Under the pieces are notes generated by a model. It was not told where the DNA came from. It made no database searches and saw nothing but the letters and a program-made list of their open reading frames with translations. A stretch of 64,000 nucleotides of DNA from positions 1 through 64,000 of the forward strand of contig NZ_FYED01000013.1 of assembly GCF_900187565.1 (NCBI RefSeq). Direction: 5' to 3'. Made by a program: the position numbers and the translations under genes. The first letter of the stretch is position 1; the number at the start of each line of letters is the position of its first letter. This document shows positions 34,901 through 44,969 of this stretch, one piece after another. This DNA comes from Pseudomonas sp. Irchel 3A7 (lineage in GTDB: Bacteria > Pseudomonadota > Gammaproteobacteria > Pseudomonadales > Pseudomonadaceae).

Positions 34901-37699
34901 ATGGCATTGAAATCCCCCGCGTTTCGTAAAAAATTTCCGTTGTTGGTAACCGGCAGTCTGCTGGCCTTGCAACCACTAGCCACTTCCTTCGTGGTCGCCG
35001 CGGAACAGTATGACTGCTCAGTCTCTGCTTCGGGTGCCTGGGACTGTGCGCCTAAAAAACCGGCGGCAGCCTTGCCTCCGCGTCCCGTCCATGACGGTAG
35101 TGCAGTCAGCGCTACCGGCGAGGCTGCGGCACAGGATGGTTCCAGTGAAGACACTGGCGCCAAGCCCGTGCTGGTTACCGAGTCCAAGGGCCGCGGCCTG
35201 AAGTCCCGTAGCGAAGACTACAGCCACCTCGACTGGGTTCCCCGCGAACAACTCACTGCAGCACAGCTGGCCGAAACCGGTCCTTACTGCTCTGGTTCCT
35301 ATATCGAACCGATTCGTCCTGGCATGAATGACAAGACGAGTAAAAGTGACGCGCCAACCTTTATCGGCGCAAAAGCCTCTCGCTATAAGCAGGATGAGCA
35401 AGTCGCTACCCTGGCCGGTGACGTGGTCATGCGCCAAGGCAGCATGCAGGTCGAAGCCGACGAAGCCAACCTTTACCAGGCCGAGAGCCGTGGCGAACTG
35501 GCCGGCAACGTGCGCATCCGCGACAACGGTGCGCTGATCGTCGGCGACCATGCCGACGTGCAACTCGATACCGGTGAAGCCAAGGTCGACAACGCTGAAT
35601 ACGTGATGCACAAATCCCGTATCCGCGGTAACGCGCTGTACGCCAAACGTGCCGAGAACGCGATCATCCGCCTCAAGGACGGTACGTACACCACGTGCGA
35701 ACCGAACAGCAACGCCTGGCAGCTCAAGGGTAATAACATCACCCTGAACCCGGCCACCGGCTTCGGTACCGCGACCAACGTGACCCTGCGGGTCAAGGAC
35801 TTCCCGGTCCTGTATACGCCGTACATCTACTTCCCGATCGACGACCGCCGTCAGTCCGGTTTCCTGCCGCCGACCATCGGCAGCGGCACCGATACAGGCT
35901 TCCTGCTCGTCACGCCGTACTACTTCAACCTGGCACCGAACTACGATGCCACGTTGTATCCGCGCTACATGAGCAAGCGCGGCCTGTTGATGGAAGGCGA
36001 GTTCCGTTACCTGACCAAGTCCACCGAAGGTCAGTTCGGCGCCGCGTACCTCAACGACGAAGACAACGAGCGCGAGTTGCAGAGCGACTACGACAAAACG
36101 CGCTACATGTACAACTGGCAACACAAGGGTGGCCTCGATTCGCGCGTCTTCACCTACGTCGACTACACCAAAATCAGTGACCCTTACTACTTCCAGGATC
36201 TGCAGACCGATCAGATCGGCGTGAAAAGTTCCGACTACGTGAACCAGCAAGGTGCTGTCAGCTATCGCGGCGACAGTTACGTCGCTCGTATCAACGCCCA
36301 GGCCTTTCAACTGGCAACCGTGTCGTACATCACACCGTACGACCGCCTGCCACAGATCACCCTCGATGGGGCGTTGCCGTTTCATCCAGGCGGCCTGGAC
36401 TTCACCTACAACACTGAAATCGTACGCTTCGATCGCGATTTGAAAAACGGCACCTTTACCGATGAAGATGGCAATGTCGAGCCGCGTCTCGACACCAATG
36501 TTGGGGGTCTGGCTCGCGCCAACGGCGATCGCCTCAACCTTGCACCGGCCGTCGCCCTGCCACTGGAGTGGACTTATGGCTTCCTGAAGCCAAAGCTCAA
36601 GTACCAGTACACGCAGTATGATCTGGACCTGGACAGCATTGGTAAAGCTCAGATTGCCGCGCTAACTCCAGAACAGAGAAAGCTCAATGGCGACTTTGGC
36701 AGCAGCCAGAGCCGTGGCGTGCCGATTGCCAGCATCGACAGCGGCCTGTATTTCGATCGCAATACCCAATGGTTCGGCAAGAACTACCGGCAGACCCTTG
36801 AGCCTCGCCTGTTCTATCTCTATGTACCCGAGAAGGACCAGGAAGACATTCCCGTGTTCGATACCAGCGAATACACCTTCAATTATTCGTCGCTGTTCCG
36901 CGACAACCGCTTCTCCGGCTCCGACCGTGTCGGCGACGAGAACAAATTGTCGCTGGGCGTGACCAGCCGCTGGATCGAAGACAACGGTTTCGAGCGTCAA
37001 CGCATCAGCGTCGGCCAGGCCTTGTACTTCAAGGATCGCGAAGTCCAGTTGCCGGGGATCGATGCCAAAATCCGCGAGGATGCGCACTCTGACGTATCCC
37101 CTTATGCACTGGAGTACGAATATCGCTGGAACCGCGATTGGCGTACCACTGCCGATTATAACTGGGACCCGGACAGTCGCAGCCCTCGCTCGGGTAGCGC
37201 GATGTTCCACTACCAGCCTGAAGACAATCCGAACAAGGTCATCAACGCCGGCTATCGCTATCGTAATGACCAGATCCGCTACGACCAGAACACCGGTCAA
37301 TGGCAAGTGGGCGGCGGTGACTACGGCGTTCCCGGCCAGCCTGGCTACGTGAAGGATTACTACAAGATCCAACAGCACGACTTCTCGGTGATCTGGCCGA
37401 TCGTGCCACAATGGAACGCCATCAGCCGCTGGCAGTATGACTACAACCGCAACCGTACCCTGGAGGCCTTCGGTGGCTTCGAGTACGACAACTGCTGCTG
37501 GAAATTGCGCCTGATCAACCGTTACTGGGTTTCCTATGATGAATTCAGTCAGGATGCACCGGAAAACGAAAAAGGCGACCATGGCGTCTTCCTCCAAATT
37601 GTTCTGAAGGGACTCGGCGGCCTCACCGGCGCCAAGGTAGAGAGCTTCCTCGACAAAGGCATCCAAGGTTATCGTGAACGTGAAGACCAAGCTTTCTGA
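34901..37699 (+). CDS. lptD: LPS-assembly outer membrane protein LptD
   Basis: Inserts lipopolysaccharide into the outer leaflet with LptE. The 932 residues start with a signal peptide (FPLLVTGSLLALQPLATS...VVA). A Pseudomonas-type N-terminal extension, the OstA/LptA-like jelly roll (KQDEQVATLAGDVVMRQG...) and a large C-terminal beta-barrel follow (RQSGFLPPTIGSGTDTG, YDNCCWKLRLI). Cys pairs near the N-terminus and the C-terminal CC would form the functional disulfides. ATG 34901 is chosen as it begins the signal peptide; the frame is open 78 codons upstream. SurA, which helps fold it, overlaps its 3' end. Confidence 0.96.
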   Translation: MALKSPAFRKKFPLLVTGSLLALQPLATSFVVAAEQYDCSVSASGAWDCAPKKPAAALPPRPVHDGSAVSATGEAAAQDGSSEDTGAKPVLVTESKGRGLKSRSEDYSHLDWVPREQLTAAQLAETGPYCSGSYIEPIRPGMNDKTSKSDAPTFIGAKASRYKQDEQVATLAGDVVMRQGSMQVEADEANLYQAESRGELAGNVRIRDNGALIVGDHADVQLDTGEAKVDNAEYVMHKSRIRGNALYAKRAENAIIRLKDGTYTTCEPNSNAWQLKGNNITLNPATGFGTATNVTLRVKDFPVLYTPYIYFPIDDRRQSGFLPPTIGSGTDTGFLLVTPYYFNLAPNYDATLYPRYMSKRGLLMEGEFRYLTKSTEGQFGAAYLNDEDNERELQSDYDKTRYMYNWQHKGGLDSRVFTYVDYTKISDPYYFQDLQTDQIGVKSSDYVNQQGAVSYRGDSYVARINAQAFQLATVSYITPYDRLPQITLDGALPFHPGGLDFTYNTEIVRFDRDLKNGTFTDEDGNVEPRLDTNVGGLARANGDRLNLAPAVALPLEWTYGFLKPKLKYQYTQYDLDLDSIGKAQIAALTPEQRKLNGDFGSSQSRGVPIASIDSGLYFDRNTQWFGKNYRQTLEPRLFYLYVPEKDQEDIPVFDTSEYTFNYSSLFRDNRFSGSDRVGDENKLSLGVTSRWIEDNGFERQRISVGQALYFKDREVQLPGIDAKIREDAHSDVSPYALEYEYRWNRDWRTTADYNWDPDSRSPRSGSAMFHYQPEDNPNKVINAGYRYRNDQIRYDQNTGQWQVGGGDYGVPGQPGYVKDYYKIQQHDFSVIWPIVPQWNAISRWQYDYNRNRTLEAFGGFEYDNCCWKLRLINRYWVSYDEFSQDAPENEKGDHGVFLQIVLKGLGGLTGAKVESFLDKGIQGYREREDQAF

Positions 37700-38996
37700 T
37701 TGTCTGCGCCCGCTGTTGCTGGGCGCGCTGTTCCTGGGTACCGCGGCCAACGCCGCGGTACAGTCCATCGATAAAGTGGTGGCGATCGTCGACAACGACG
37801 TGGTCATGCAGAGCCAACTGGACCAGCGCGTCCATGAAGTCCAGCAAACCATCGCCAAGCGCGGTACTGCCGTGCCGCCGGCCAGCGTACTGGAGCAACA
37901 GGTGCTTGAGCGCCTGATCGTCGAGAACCTGCAACTGCAGATCGGCGAACGCTCCGGCATCCGCATTACCGATGAAGAACTGAACCAGGCTGTCGGCACC
38001 ATTGCCCAGCGCAACAACATGACGGTCGATCAATTCCGCCAGGCCCTGACTCGTGACGGCCTGTCTTATGACGACGCACGTGACCAGATCCGTCGCGAGA
38101 TGGTTATCAGCCGTGTGCGCCAGCGCCGAGTGGCCGAGCGCATCCAGGTGTCTGAGCAAGAGGTGAAAAACTTCCTGGCTTCCGACCTTGGCAAGATGCA
38201 GCTGTCCGAAGAGTTCCGCCTGGCCAACATCCTGATTCCTACGCCGGAAAGCGCCAACTCCGACGCAATTCAGAATGCCGCCAAGCAGGCCGACGCGGTT
38301 TACCAGCAGCTCAAGCAAGGCGCCGACTTCGGTCAGTTGGCCATCGCCAGGTCCGCCAGCGAAACGGCACTGGAAGGTGGTGACATGGGCTGGCGTAAAG
38401 CTGCTCAATTGCCACCACCGTTCGATCGCCTGCTGAGCACCATGGCCGTCGGTGATATCACCCAGCCAATGCGTACGCCAGGTGGCTTCATCATCCTGAA
38501 GCTCACCGACAAGCGTGGCGGTGAAGCCCAGGTACGTGACGAAGTGCATGTACGGCATATCCTGGTCAAGCCGAGCCCGATCCGCGACGAAGCAAAGACC
38601 AAGGCTCTGGCTGAGTCGCTCTACACCCGCATCGAAGCGGGCGAAGACTTCGGTGAGCTGGCGAAAAGCTTCTCGGAAGATCCCGGTTCTGCCCTCAACG
38701 GCGGCGACCTGAACTGGATCGATCCGAACGCACTGGTCCCCGAGTTCCGCGAAGTGATGGCCAACACCCCGCAAGGTCAACTGTCCAAGCCGTTCCAGAC
38801 GCAATATGGCTGGCACGTTCTGGAAGTCCTTGGCCGTCGTGCCACCGACAGCACCAACCAGGCTCGCGAGCAACAAGCGATGACCGTACTGCGCAACCGC
38901 AAATACGACGAAGAGCTGCAAACCTGGCTGCGTCAGATCCGTGACGAAGCGTACGTAGAAATCAAACTCCCTGGCGCCGACCAGGCAGCGCAGTGA
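37674..38996 (+). CDS. surA: Periplasmic chaperone/prolyl isomerase SurA
   Basis: Escorts outer-membrane proteins, LptD among them, through the periplasm. 440 residues: signal peptide (LRPLLLGALFLGTAANA), SurA N-domain (AVQSIDKVVAIVDNDVVMQSQL), two parvulin PPIC domains (LANILIPTPES...; VHVRHILVKPSPI...) and a C-terminal helix. The start is GTG, at 37674 or two codons later at 37680; no ATG is available. Overlaps lptD by 26 bases and pdxA by four. Confidence 0.95.
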   Translation: MNVKTKLSDCLRPLLLGALFLGTAANAAVQSIDKVVAIVDNDVVMQSQLDQRVHEVQQTIAKRGTAVPPASVLEQQVLERLIVENLQLQIGERSGIRITDEELNQAVGTIAQRNNMTVDQFRQALTRDGLSYDDARDQIRREMVISRVRQRRVAERIQVSEQEVKNFLASDLGKMQLSEEFRLANILIPTPESANSDAIQNAAKQADAVYQQLKQGADFGQLAIARSASETALEGGDMGWRKAAQLPPPFDRLLSTMAVGDITQPMRTPGGFIILKLTDKRGGEAQVRDEVHVRHILVKPSPIRDEAKTKALAESLYTRIEAGEDFGELAKSFSEDPGSALNGGDLNWIDPNALVPEFREVMANTPQGQLSKPFQTQYGWHVLEVLGRRATDSTNQAREQQAMTVLRNRKYDEELQTWLRQIRDEAYVEIKLPGADQAAQ

Positions 38997-39982
38997 AACC
39001 CCAACGTTTCGCGCTGACCCCCGGCGAACCGGCCGGCATAGGTCCCGACCTGTGCCTGCTGCTCGCCTCGCAAGCCCAGCCACATCCCCTGATTGCCATT
39101 ACCAGCTGCGACCTGCTCCTTGAGCGGGCCGCGCAGCTGGGTGTGGCGGTCGACTTGCTGCCGGTCACACCGGACAGCTGGCCGGACGTACCCGCTCCCG
39201 CCAACAGCCTGTATGTCTGGGATACTCCGCTGAACGCCAGCGTGGTCGCCGGGCAACTGGACAAAGCCAATGCCGCTTTTGTTCTGGAAACCCTGACTCG
39301 CGCCGGCCAAGGCTGCCTGGACGGGGATTTCGCCGGGATGATCACTGCTCCGGTGCATAAGGGTGTGATCAATGAATCAGGGATCGCCTTCTCCGGGCAC
39401 ACGGAATTTCTCGCCGACCTGACCCATACCGCGCAAGTAGTAATGATGCTCGCCACTCGTGGATTGCGCGTAGCGTTGGTGACCACCCACCTGCCCTTGC
39501 GCGAAATTGCCGATGCGATCACGCCAGAGCGCCTGGAGCGGGTCACGCGAATCCTGCACACCGACCTGCAGGAAAAATTCGGCATCGCCCAGCCACGCAT
39601 CCTGGTGTGCGGGCTCAACCCCCATGCCGGTGAAGGCGGACACCTGGGCCATGAAGAAATCGATATCATCGAACCCACATTAGAGCGCCTGCGCGGCGAA
39701 GGCATGGACCTGCGTGGCCCCCTGCCCGCCGACACTCTGTTTACCCCAAAATATCTGGAGCACTGCGATGCAGTGCTGGCGATGTACCACGACCAGGGCC
39801 TGCCCGTGCTGAAGTACAAAGGCTTCGGCGCAGCAGTCAACGTGACCCTTGGCTTGCCGATCATCCGCACTTCGGTCGACCACGGCACCGCTCTCGATCT
39901 GGCCGGCAGCGGCAAAATCGACACCGGCAGCCTGCAAGTCGCCCTGGAAACCGCCTACCAGATGGCCGAGACCCGTTTATGA
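38993..39982 (+). CDS. pdxA: 4-hydroxythreonine-4-phosphate dehydrogenase
   Basis: NAD-dependent oxidation in pyridoxal phosphate synthesis. The 329 residues contain FALTPGEPAGIGPDL, ITAPVHKGVINESG, FSGHTEFLADLT, GLNPHAGEGGHLG and VDHGTALDLAGSG, all family signatures including the metal histidines. GTG start overlaps the surA stop (GTGA). rsmA follows with an ATGA overlap. Confidence 0.97.
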   Translation: MKPQRFALTPGEPAGIGPDLCLLLASQAQPHPLIAITSCDLLLERAAQLGVAVDLLPVTPDSWPDVPAPANSLYVWDTPLNASVVAGQLDKANAAFVLETLTRAGQGCLDGDFAGMITAPVHKGVINESGIAFSGHTEFLADLTHTAQVVMMLATRGLRVALVTTHLPLREIADAITPERLERVTRILHTDLQEKFGIAQPRILVCGLNPHAGEGGHLGHEEIDIIEPTLERLRGEGMDLRGPLPADTLFTPKYLEHCDAVLAMYHDQGLPVLKYKGFGAAVNVTLGLPIIRTSVDHGTALDLAGSGKIDTGSLQVALETAYQMAETRL

Positions 39983-40797
39983 CCGAGCAATACCAACACC
40001 GTGCGCGCAAGCGCTTCGGCCAGAACTTTCTGCACGATGCCGGCGTTATCGACCGCATCCTGCGCTCCATCCACGCCAAACCCGACGACCGGATGCTGGA
40101 GATCGGCCCGGGCCAGGGTGCATTGACTCAAGGCCTGCTCAATAGCGGCGCCCAACTCGACGTAGTGGAGCTGGACAAGGACCTGGTCCCGATCCTCAAT
40201 CAGCAATTCGCCGGCAGGGACAACTTCAACCTGCATCAGGGTGATGCGCTGAAGTTTGACTTCAATAGCCTGAACGCCGCGCCGAACAGCCTGCGCGTGG
40301 TCGGCAACCTGCCGTACAACATCTCTACACCGCTGATTTTTCACCTGCTGCACAACGCCCACCTGATTCGCGACATGCACTTCATGCTGCAAAAGGAAGT
40401 GGTCGAGCGTCTGGCGGCAGGGCCTGGCGGCGGTGACTGGGGTCGTTTGTCGATCATGGTCCAGTATCATTGCCGGGTTGAGCATCTGTTCAACGTCGGG
40501 CCGGGCGCGTTCAACCCGCCGCCGAAAGTCGATTCAGCCATCGTGCGCCTGGTGCCTCACGCCGTGTTGCCGCACCCGGCCAAGGACCACCGGTTACTGG
40601 AGCGCGTCGTACGCGAAGCCTTCAACCAGCGTCGCAAGACCCTGCGCAATACCCTCAAGTTGCTGCTGAGCAACGCCGAAATCGAAGCCGCTGGCGTCGA
40701 CGGCAGCTTGCGTCCCGAGCAACTCGATCTGGCCGCCTTCGTGCGCCTGGCAGACAAACTCAGCGAACAACCCCTGCACAAGCCTGCGGACGCCTGA
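39979..40797 (+). CDS. rsmA: 16S rRNA (adenine1518-N6/adenine1519-N6)-dimethyltransferase
   Basis: KsgA methylates two adjacent adenosines near the 3' end of 16S rRNA during 30S maturation. The 272 residues show RKRFGQNFLHD, the SAM motif LEIGPGQGALTQGLL, and the catalytic NLPYN of N6-adenine methylases (VVGNLPYNISTPLIF). Translationally coupled to pdxA. apaG follows after a 123-base gap. Confidence 0.97.
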   Translation: MTEQYQHRARKRFGQNFLHDAGVIDRILRSIHAKPDDRMLEIGPGQGALTQGLLNSGAQLDVVELDKDLVPILNQQFAGRDNFNLHQGDALKFDFNSLNAAPNSLRVVGNLPYNISTPLIFHLLHNAHLIRDMHFMLQKEVVERLAAGPGGGDWGRLSIMVQYHCRVEHLFNVGPGAFNPPPKVDSAIVRLVPHAVLPHPAKDHRLLERVVREAFNQRRKTLRNTLKLLLSNAEIEAAGVDGSLRPEQLDLAAFVRLADKLSEQPLHKPADA

Positions 40798-40920
40798 GAG
40801 GGTCGAAGCGTTATCGGGTAGGACACCAGCGCCCATGTCTGGTTTACTACCCGATACTTGGCCTAGACTGAACTCCATCAGCTACGCCCCGCGTCCCGCT
40901 TCGTTTTTAAGGCCTCTTGC

Positions 40921-41301
40921 ATGTCCGATCCTCGTTATCAGGTCGACGTCAGCGTCGTCACCCGCTATCTGGCAGAACAATCGCAACCCGAACACGACCG
41001 CTTTGCCTTCGCCTACACCATCACCGTGCAAAACAATGGCCTGATACCGGCCAAACTGTTGTCACGGCACTGGGTGATCACCGATGGCGACGGACATGTC
41101 GAAGAGGTTCGCGGTGCGGGCGTGGTTGGCCAGCAACCGCTGATCGAGGCCGGCAAGAGTCACACCTACAGCAGCGGCACGGTCATGACCACCAAGGTGG
41201 GCACCATGCAAGGCAGCTATCAGATGATTGCCGACGACGGCAAACAATTCGACGCCATCATTGCACCGTTCCGTCTCGCAGTGCCTGGAGCGTTGCACTG
41301 A
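40921..41301 (+). CDS. apaG: ApaG protein
   Basis: 126-residue beta-sandwich (FnIII-like) protein linked genetically to Co2+/Mg2+ homeostasis in enterobacteria; molecular role unclear. Family motifs: SRHWVITDGDGHVEEVRG, GVVGQQPLIEAG and GTMQGSYQM. Its TGA overlaps the apaH ATG by one base (TGATG), so the two are coupled. Confidence 0.95.
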   Translation: MSDPRYQVDVSVVTRYLAEQSQPEHDRFAFAYTITVQNNGLIPAKLLSRHWVITDGDGHVEEVRGAGVVGQQPLIEAGKSHTYSSGTVMTTKVGTMQGSYQMIADDGKQFDAIIAPFRLAVPGALH

Positions 41302-42185
41302 TGGCGACGTATGCCGTCGGTGATCTGCAGGGCTGCCTGGAGGCCCTGCAATGCCTGCTCAAACGAGTGGCGTTCGATCCCGCAAAAGATCGCCTGTGGC
41401 TGGTCGGCGACCTGGTCAACCGTGGTCCGCAATCGCTCGACACCTTGCGCTTCCTCTATAGCATCCGCGAATCGCTGGTTTGCGTACTCGGCAACCACGA
41501 CCTGCACCTACTGGCCGCCGGGCAGAATATCGAACGCCTGAAGAAAGCCGACACCCTGCGCGAAATCATCGAAGCACCGGATCGCGCGGAGTTATTGGAA
41601 TGGCTGCGTCAGCAAAAACTCATGCATTACGACGAGCAGCGCAATGTCGCGCTGGTGCATGCCGGGATCCCGCCGCAGTGGTCACTGCGAAAAGCCCTGA
41701 AGTGCGCCGCCGAGGTTGAGACCGCCCTGCGCGACGACAACCTGTTTGCGCCCTACCTTGACGGTATGTACGGCAACGATCCGGCAAAGTGGGACAATGA
41801 CCTTAAAGGCGTGACTCGACTGCGGGTGATCACCAACTATTTCACCCGGATGCGTTTCTGTACGGCCGAAGGCAAGCTTGACCTCAAGAGCAAGGAAGGT
41901 CTCGACAGCGCGCCGCCGGGATACAAGCCTTGGTTCCTGCATAAGGAACGCAAGACCAAGGACCTGAAAATTATCTTTGGCCACTGGGCCGCACTGGAAG
42001 GCAAAGTCCTCGAGCCAGGTATTTCGGCCCTCGATACCGGCTGCGTCTGGGGTGGTGCCTTGACCCTGATGAATGTCGACAACGGCGAACGCCTGTCCTG
42101 CAAATGCGACGAGCATGGCCATGCCGCCAAACCTCCAGCCCCTCCACTCAATTCCGAACCATCGTCAGCCAGCGCCCCGCGCTAG
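41301..42185 (+). CDS. apaH: Diadenosine tetraphosphatase, symmetrical
   Basis: Splits Ap4A to two ADP, limiting stress dinucleotides and NpnN RNA caps. The 294 residues carry the metallophosphatase set: YAVGDLQGC, LVGDLVNRGPQS, VLGNHDLHLLA, LVHAGIPPQWS and IIFGHWAALEG. The C-terminal tail is proline-rich. The frame stays open upstream through apaG, but the family N-terminus starts at MATYAVGD. Confidence 0.96.
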   Translation: MATYAVGDLQGCLEALQCLLKRVAFDPAKDRLWLVGDLVNRGPQSLDTLRFLYSIRESLVCVLGNHDLHLLAAGQNIERLKKADTLREIIEAPDRAELLEWLRQQKLMHYDEQRNVALVHAGIPPQWSLRKALKCAAEVETALRDDNLFAPYLDGMYGNDPAKWDNDLKGVTRLRVITNYFTRMRFCTAEGKLDLKSKEGLDSAPPGYKPWFLHKERKTKDLKIIFGHWAALEGKVLEPGISALDTGCVWGGALTLMNVDNGERLSCKCDEHGHAAKPPAPPLNSEPSSASAPR

Positions 42186-42218
42186 ACTGCGCTTTCAGCC
42201 GAGCCACAGGAGCCCGCC

Positions 42219-42548
42219 ATGAGCGAATTCAAACGTATCCCCCCTGAACAGGCCCATGCCCTGCGCGAACAAGGCGCGGTAGTGGTCGATATCCGTGATC
42301 CTGCCACCTATGCCGCCCTGCACATCAGTGGATCGAAGCATCTGGACAATCATTCGATCTCGGATTTCATCCGCGCGGCCGACCTGGATGCACCGACCGT
42401 TGTGGTCTGCTACCACGGCAACTCCAGCCAGAGCGCTGCCGCTTACCTGATCAGCCAGGGCTTCTCCGACGTCTACAGCATGGATGGCGGTTTTGAGCTG
42501 TGGCGTACGACGTTTCCTTCGGAAACGGCGCAAGGCACTTCCGAATAA
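42219..42548 (+). CDS. glpE: Thiosulfate sulfurtransferase GlpE
   Basis: Single-domain rhodanese of 109 residues transferring sulfur from thiosulfate to cyanide or thioredoxin. Active-site loop VVVCYHGNSSQSAA with C64. Conserved DIRDPATYAALHISGSKHL precedes it. It follows apaH on the same strand after 33 bases. Confidence 0.92.
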   Translation: MSEFKRIPPEQAHALREQGAVVVDIRDPATYAALHISGSKHLDNHSISDFIRAADLDAPTVVVCYHGNSSQSAAAYLISQGFSDVYSMDGGFELWRTTFPSETAQGTSE

Positions 42549-42845
42549 TTTTTTTGTAACGCGCAAGCCCCCGGCATGCGCGGGCTAGCGCGGTGGCAGA
42601 CGAACGGTCTGCCACAACTAATTACGTATCTCGCCTTTACCTGCCAAATTCCCAACTATCCTTAAGCGCAGGCCATCCAAAACAGGGGAGAGCCGGTACA
42701 CCGGCGCGCGGATCATCGGGAGTAGCTTTCGGAGTCGTCAGCTCCGAGAGAGTTCTGGGGGGTAAACAGCAACTGCCTGTTCGGTTGCTGCCAGCATCGA
42801 CTGAGTGATCCGGCGTCGGCTCCACGTATCGAGCGAGGTGACGTC
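42549..42845 (+). promoter_or_regulatory. prkA upstream region with hairpins and a candidate RpoS promoter
   Basis: This 297-base gap holds a perfect 9-base hairpin (42593-42601 with 42607-42615) lacking a T-run. CTATCCTTA at 42656-42664 is close to the sigma-S extended -10 (CTATACTTA). The remaining 180 bases would be a long 5' UTR. Stress-dependent expression of the E. coli yeaGH homologues is known; the promoter call here is inference. Confidence 0.45.
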
Positions 42846-44768
42846 ATGAGTATCTTTAGCCACTTCCAACAACGTTTCGAGTCCACACGCCAGGAAGAAC
42901 TCACGCTGCAAGAGTATCTGGAACTGTGCAAACAGGACCGTAGCGCCTACGTTTCCGCCGCAGAGCGTCTGCTCCTGGCCATCGGTGAACCGGAGCTACT
43001 CGACACCTCGACCAACTCGAGGCTGTCGCGAATCTTTTCCAACAAGGTGATCCGCCGTTATCCGGCCTTTGAAGACTTCCACGGGATGGAAGAATGCATC
43101 GACCAGATCGTGTCGTATTTCCGCCATGCCGCCCAGGGTCTGGAAGAGAAGAAACAGATCCTCTATCTGCTTGGCCCCGTCGGTGGTGGTAAATCGTCCC
43201 TGGCCGAAAAGCTCAAGCAACTGATGGAAAAAGTGCCCTTCTATGCGATCAAGGGCTCGCCGGTTTTCGAATCGCCTCTGGGGCTGTTCAACGCCACTGA
43301 AGATGGCGCAATCCTCGAGGAAGACTTCGGCATTCCACGGCGCTACCTCAATACCATCATGTCGCCCTGGGCAACCAAGCGTCTGGCCGAATTCGGTGGC
43401 GACATCAGCCAGTTCCGCGTGGTCAAACTGTATCCGTCGATCCTCAACCAGATCGCCGTGGCCAAAACCGAGCCGGGAGATGAAAACAACCAGGACATCT
43501 CGGCACTGGTGGGCAAGGTCGATATCCGCAAACTGGAAGAATTCCCGCAGAACGACGCCGACGCCTACAGCTACTCGGGTGCACTGTGCCGGGCCAACCA
43601 GGGCCTGATGGAATTCGTCGAAATGTTCAAGGCGCCCATCAAGGTGCTGCACCCATTACTGACCGCCACCCAGGAAGGCAACTACAACAGTACCGAAGGC
43701 CTGGGTGCGATTCCGTTTACCGGGATCCTGCTGGCCCACTCCAACGAATCGGAATGGCATACCTTCCGTAACAACAAGAACAACGAAGCGTTCATCGACC
43801 GGATCTACATCGTCAAGGTGCCTTACTGCCTGCGGGTCAGCGACGAAGTGAAGATCTACGACAAACTGCTGTTCAACAGTTCGCTGGCAAAAGCCCATTG
43901 CGCACCCGACACCTTGAAGATGCTCGCTCAGTTCACCGTGCTTTCTCGCCTGAAGGAACCGGAAAACTCCAACATCTACTCCAAGATGCGCGTGTACGAC
44001 GGCGAAAATCTCAAGGACACTGATCCGAAGGCCAAGTCGATCCAGGAATACCGCGACAATGCCGGGGTCGACGAGGGCATGAATGGCCTGTCGACCCGCT
44101 TCGCGTTCAAGATCCTGTCGAAGGTCTTCAACTTCGATCCGCACGAAATCGCCGCCAACCCGGTGCACTTGCTCTACGTGCTGGAACAGCAGATCGAACA
44201 GGAACAGTTCCAGGCTGAAACCCGCGAACGCTACTTGCGCTTCCTCAAGGAGTACCTGGCGCCGCGTTATATCGAATTCATCGGCAAGGAAATCCAGACT
44301 GCCTACCTCGAGTCTTACAGCGAGTATGGCCAGAACATCTTCGACCGCTATGTGCTGTATGCGGACTTCTGGATCCAGGACCAGGAATATCGCGACCCGG
44401 AAACCGGCGAAATCCTCAACCGTGTGGCACTGAACGAGGAACTGGAAAAAATCGAAAAACCAGCGGGCATCAGCAATCCGAAGGACTTCCGCAACGAAAT
44501 CGTCAACTTCGTATTACGTGCCCGCGCCAACAACAACGGCAAGAACCCGACCTGGCTCAGTTACGAAAAACTGCGGGTGGTCATCGAGAAGAAAATGTTC
44601 TCCAACACTGAGGACCTGCTGCCGGTCATCAGCTTCAATGCCAAGGCCAGCAAAGAAGACCAGCAAAAACACAACGACTTCGTCACACGGATGGTCGAGC
44701 GGGGCTACACCGACAAACAGGTACGACTGCTGTCCGAGTGGTATCTGCGGGTCAGAAAATCGCAGTAA
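42846..44768 (+). CDS. prkA: PrkA family serine protein kinase (YeaG homologue)
   Basis: 640 residues. An AAA+ type N-terminal part has the P-loop LLGPVGGGKSSLAEKLKQL, and the C-terminal third is the PrkA kinase-like domain. N-terminus MSIFSHFQQRFESTRQEELTLQEYL is typical of YeaG. Members phosphorylate proteins in stress and sporulation; recent work also sees AAA+ protease activity in the B. subtilis protein. First gene of the three-gene cluster with yeaH and spoVR, conserved in many proteobacteria. Ribosome site GAGGTGACGTC before ATG. Confidence 0.94.
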   Translation: MSIFSHFQQRFESTRQEELTLQEYLELCKQDRSAYVSAAERLLLAIGEPELLDTSTNSRLSRIFSNKVIRRYPAFEDFHGMEECIDQIVSYFRHAAQGLEEKKQILYLLGPVGGGKSSLAEKLKQLMEKVPFYAIKGSPVFESPLGLFNATEDGAILEEDFGIPRRYLNTIMSPWATKRLAEFGGDISQFRVVKLYPSILNQIAVAKTEPGDENNQDISALVGKVDIRKLEEFPQNDADAYSYSGALCRANQGLMEFVEMFKAPIKVLHPLLTATQEGNYNSTEGLGAIPFTGILLAHSNESEWHTFRNNKNNEAFIDRIYIVKVPYCLRVSDEVKIYDKLLFNSSLAKAHCAPDTLKMLAQFTVLSRLKEPENSNIYSKMRVYDGENLKDTDPKAKSIQEYRDNAGVDEGMNGLSTRFAFKILSKVFNFDPHEIAANPVHLLYVLEQQIEQEQFQAETRERYLRFLKEYLAPRYIEFIGKEIQTAYLESYSEYGQNIFDRYVLYADFWIQDQEYRDPETGEILNRVALNEELEKIEKPAGISNPKDFRNEIVNFVLRARANNNGKNPTWLSYEKLRVVIEKKMFSNTEDLLPVISFNAKASKEDQQKHNDFVTRMVERGYTDKQVRLLSEWYLRVRKSQ

Positions 44769-44801
44769 CCCGCCACCGGCAAGACCGGTTGTCGTCAGCC
44801 C

Positions 44802-44837
44802 GAGGCCTGTTTGCACTTTTTCTGCTACACAGGCCTC
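44802..44837 (+). other. Hairpin between prkA and yeaH
   Basis: GAGGCCTGT (44802-44810) pairs with ACAGGCCTC (44829-44837) over an 18-base loop, without a T-run. It could be an mRNA processing or stabilising element; no firm role. Confidence 0.4.
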
Positions 44838-44969
44838 AGGAAGGTGTTCGAAAGTCGGTAGCGAGGTTCAGGCAGTAACCACGGCGCTTGGGGGAGCGTG
44901 TACATCCCTTGGCACTCGGCGTGCTGCTTGATGGCTTGCCCCTTTCAGGACAGCTTCTAAGGAGCAGTC

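Noticed and set aside
35018..38020. Two 450-codon minus-strand ORFs opposite lptD/surA
   Set aside because: Composition is typical of reversed GC-rich genes; the plus-strand genes are certain.
42593..42615. Perfect hairpin after glpE as a terminator
   Set aside because: No T-run follows, so I kept it only as a hairpin in the prkA upstream region.
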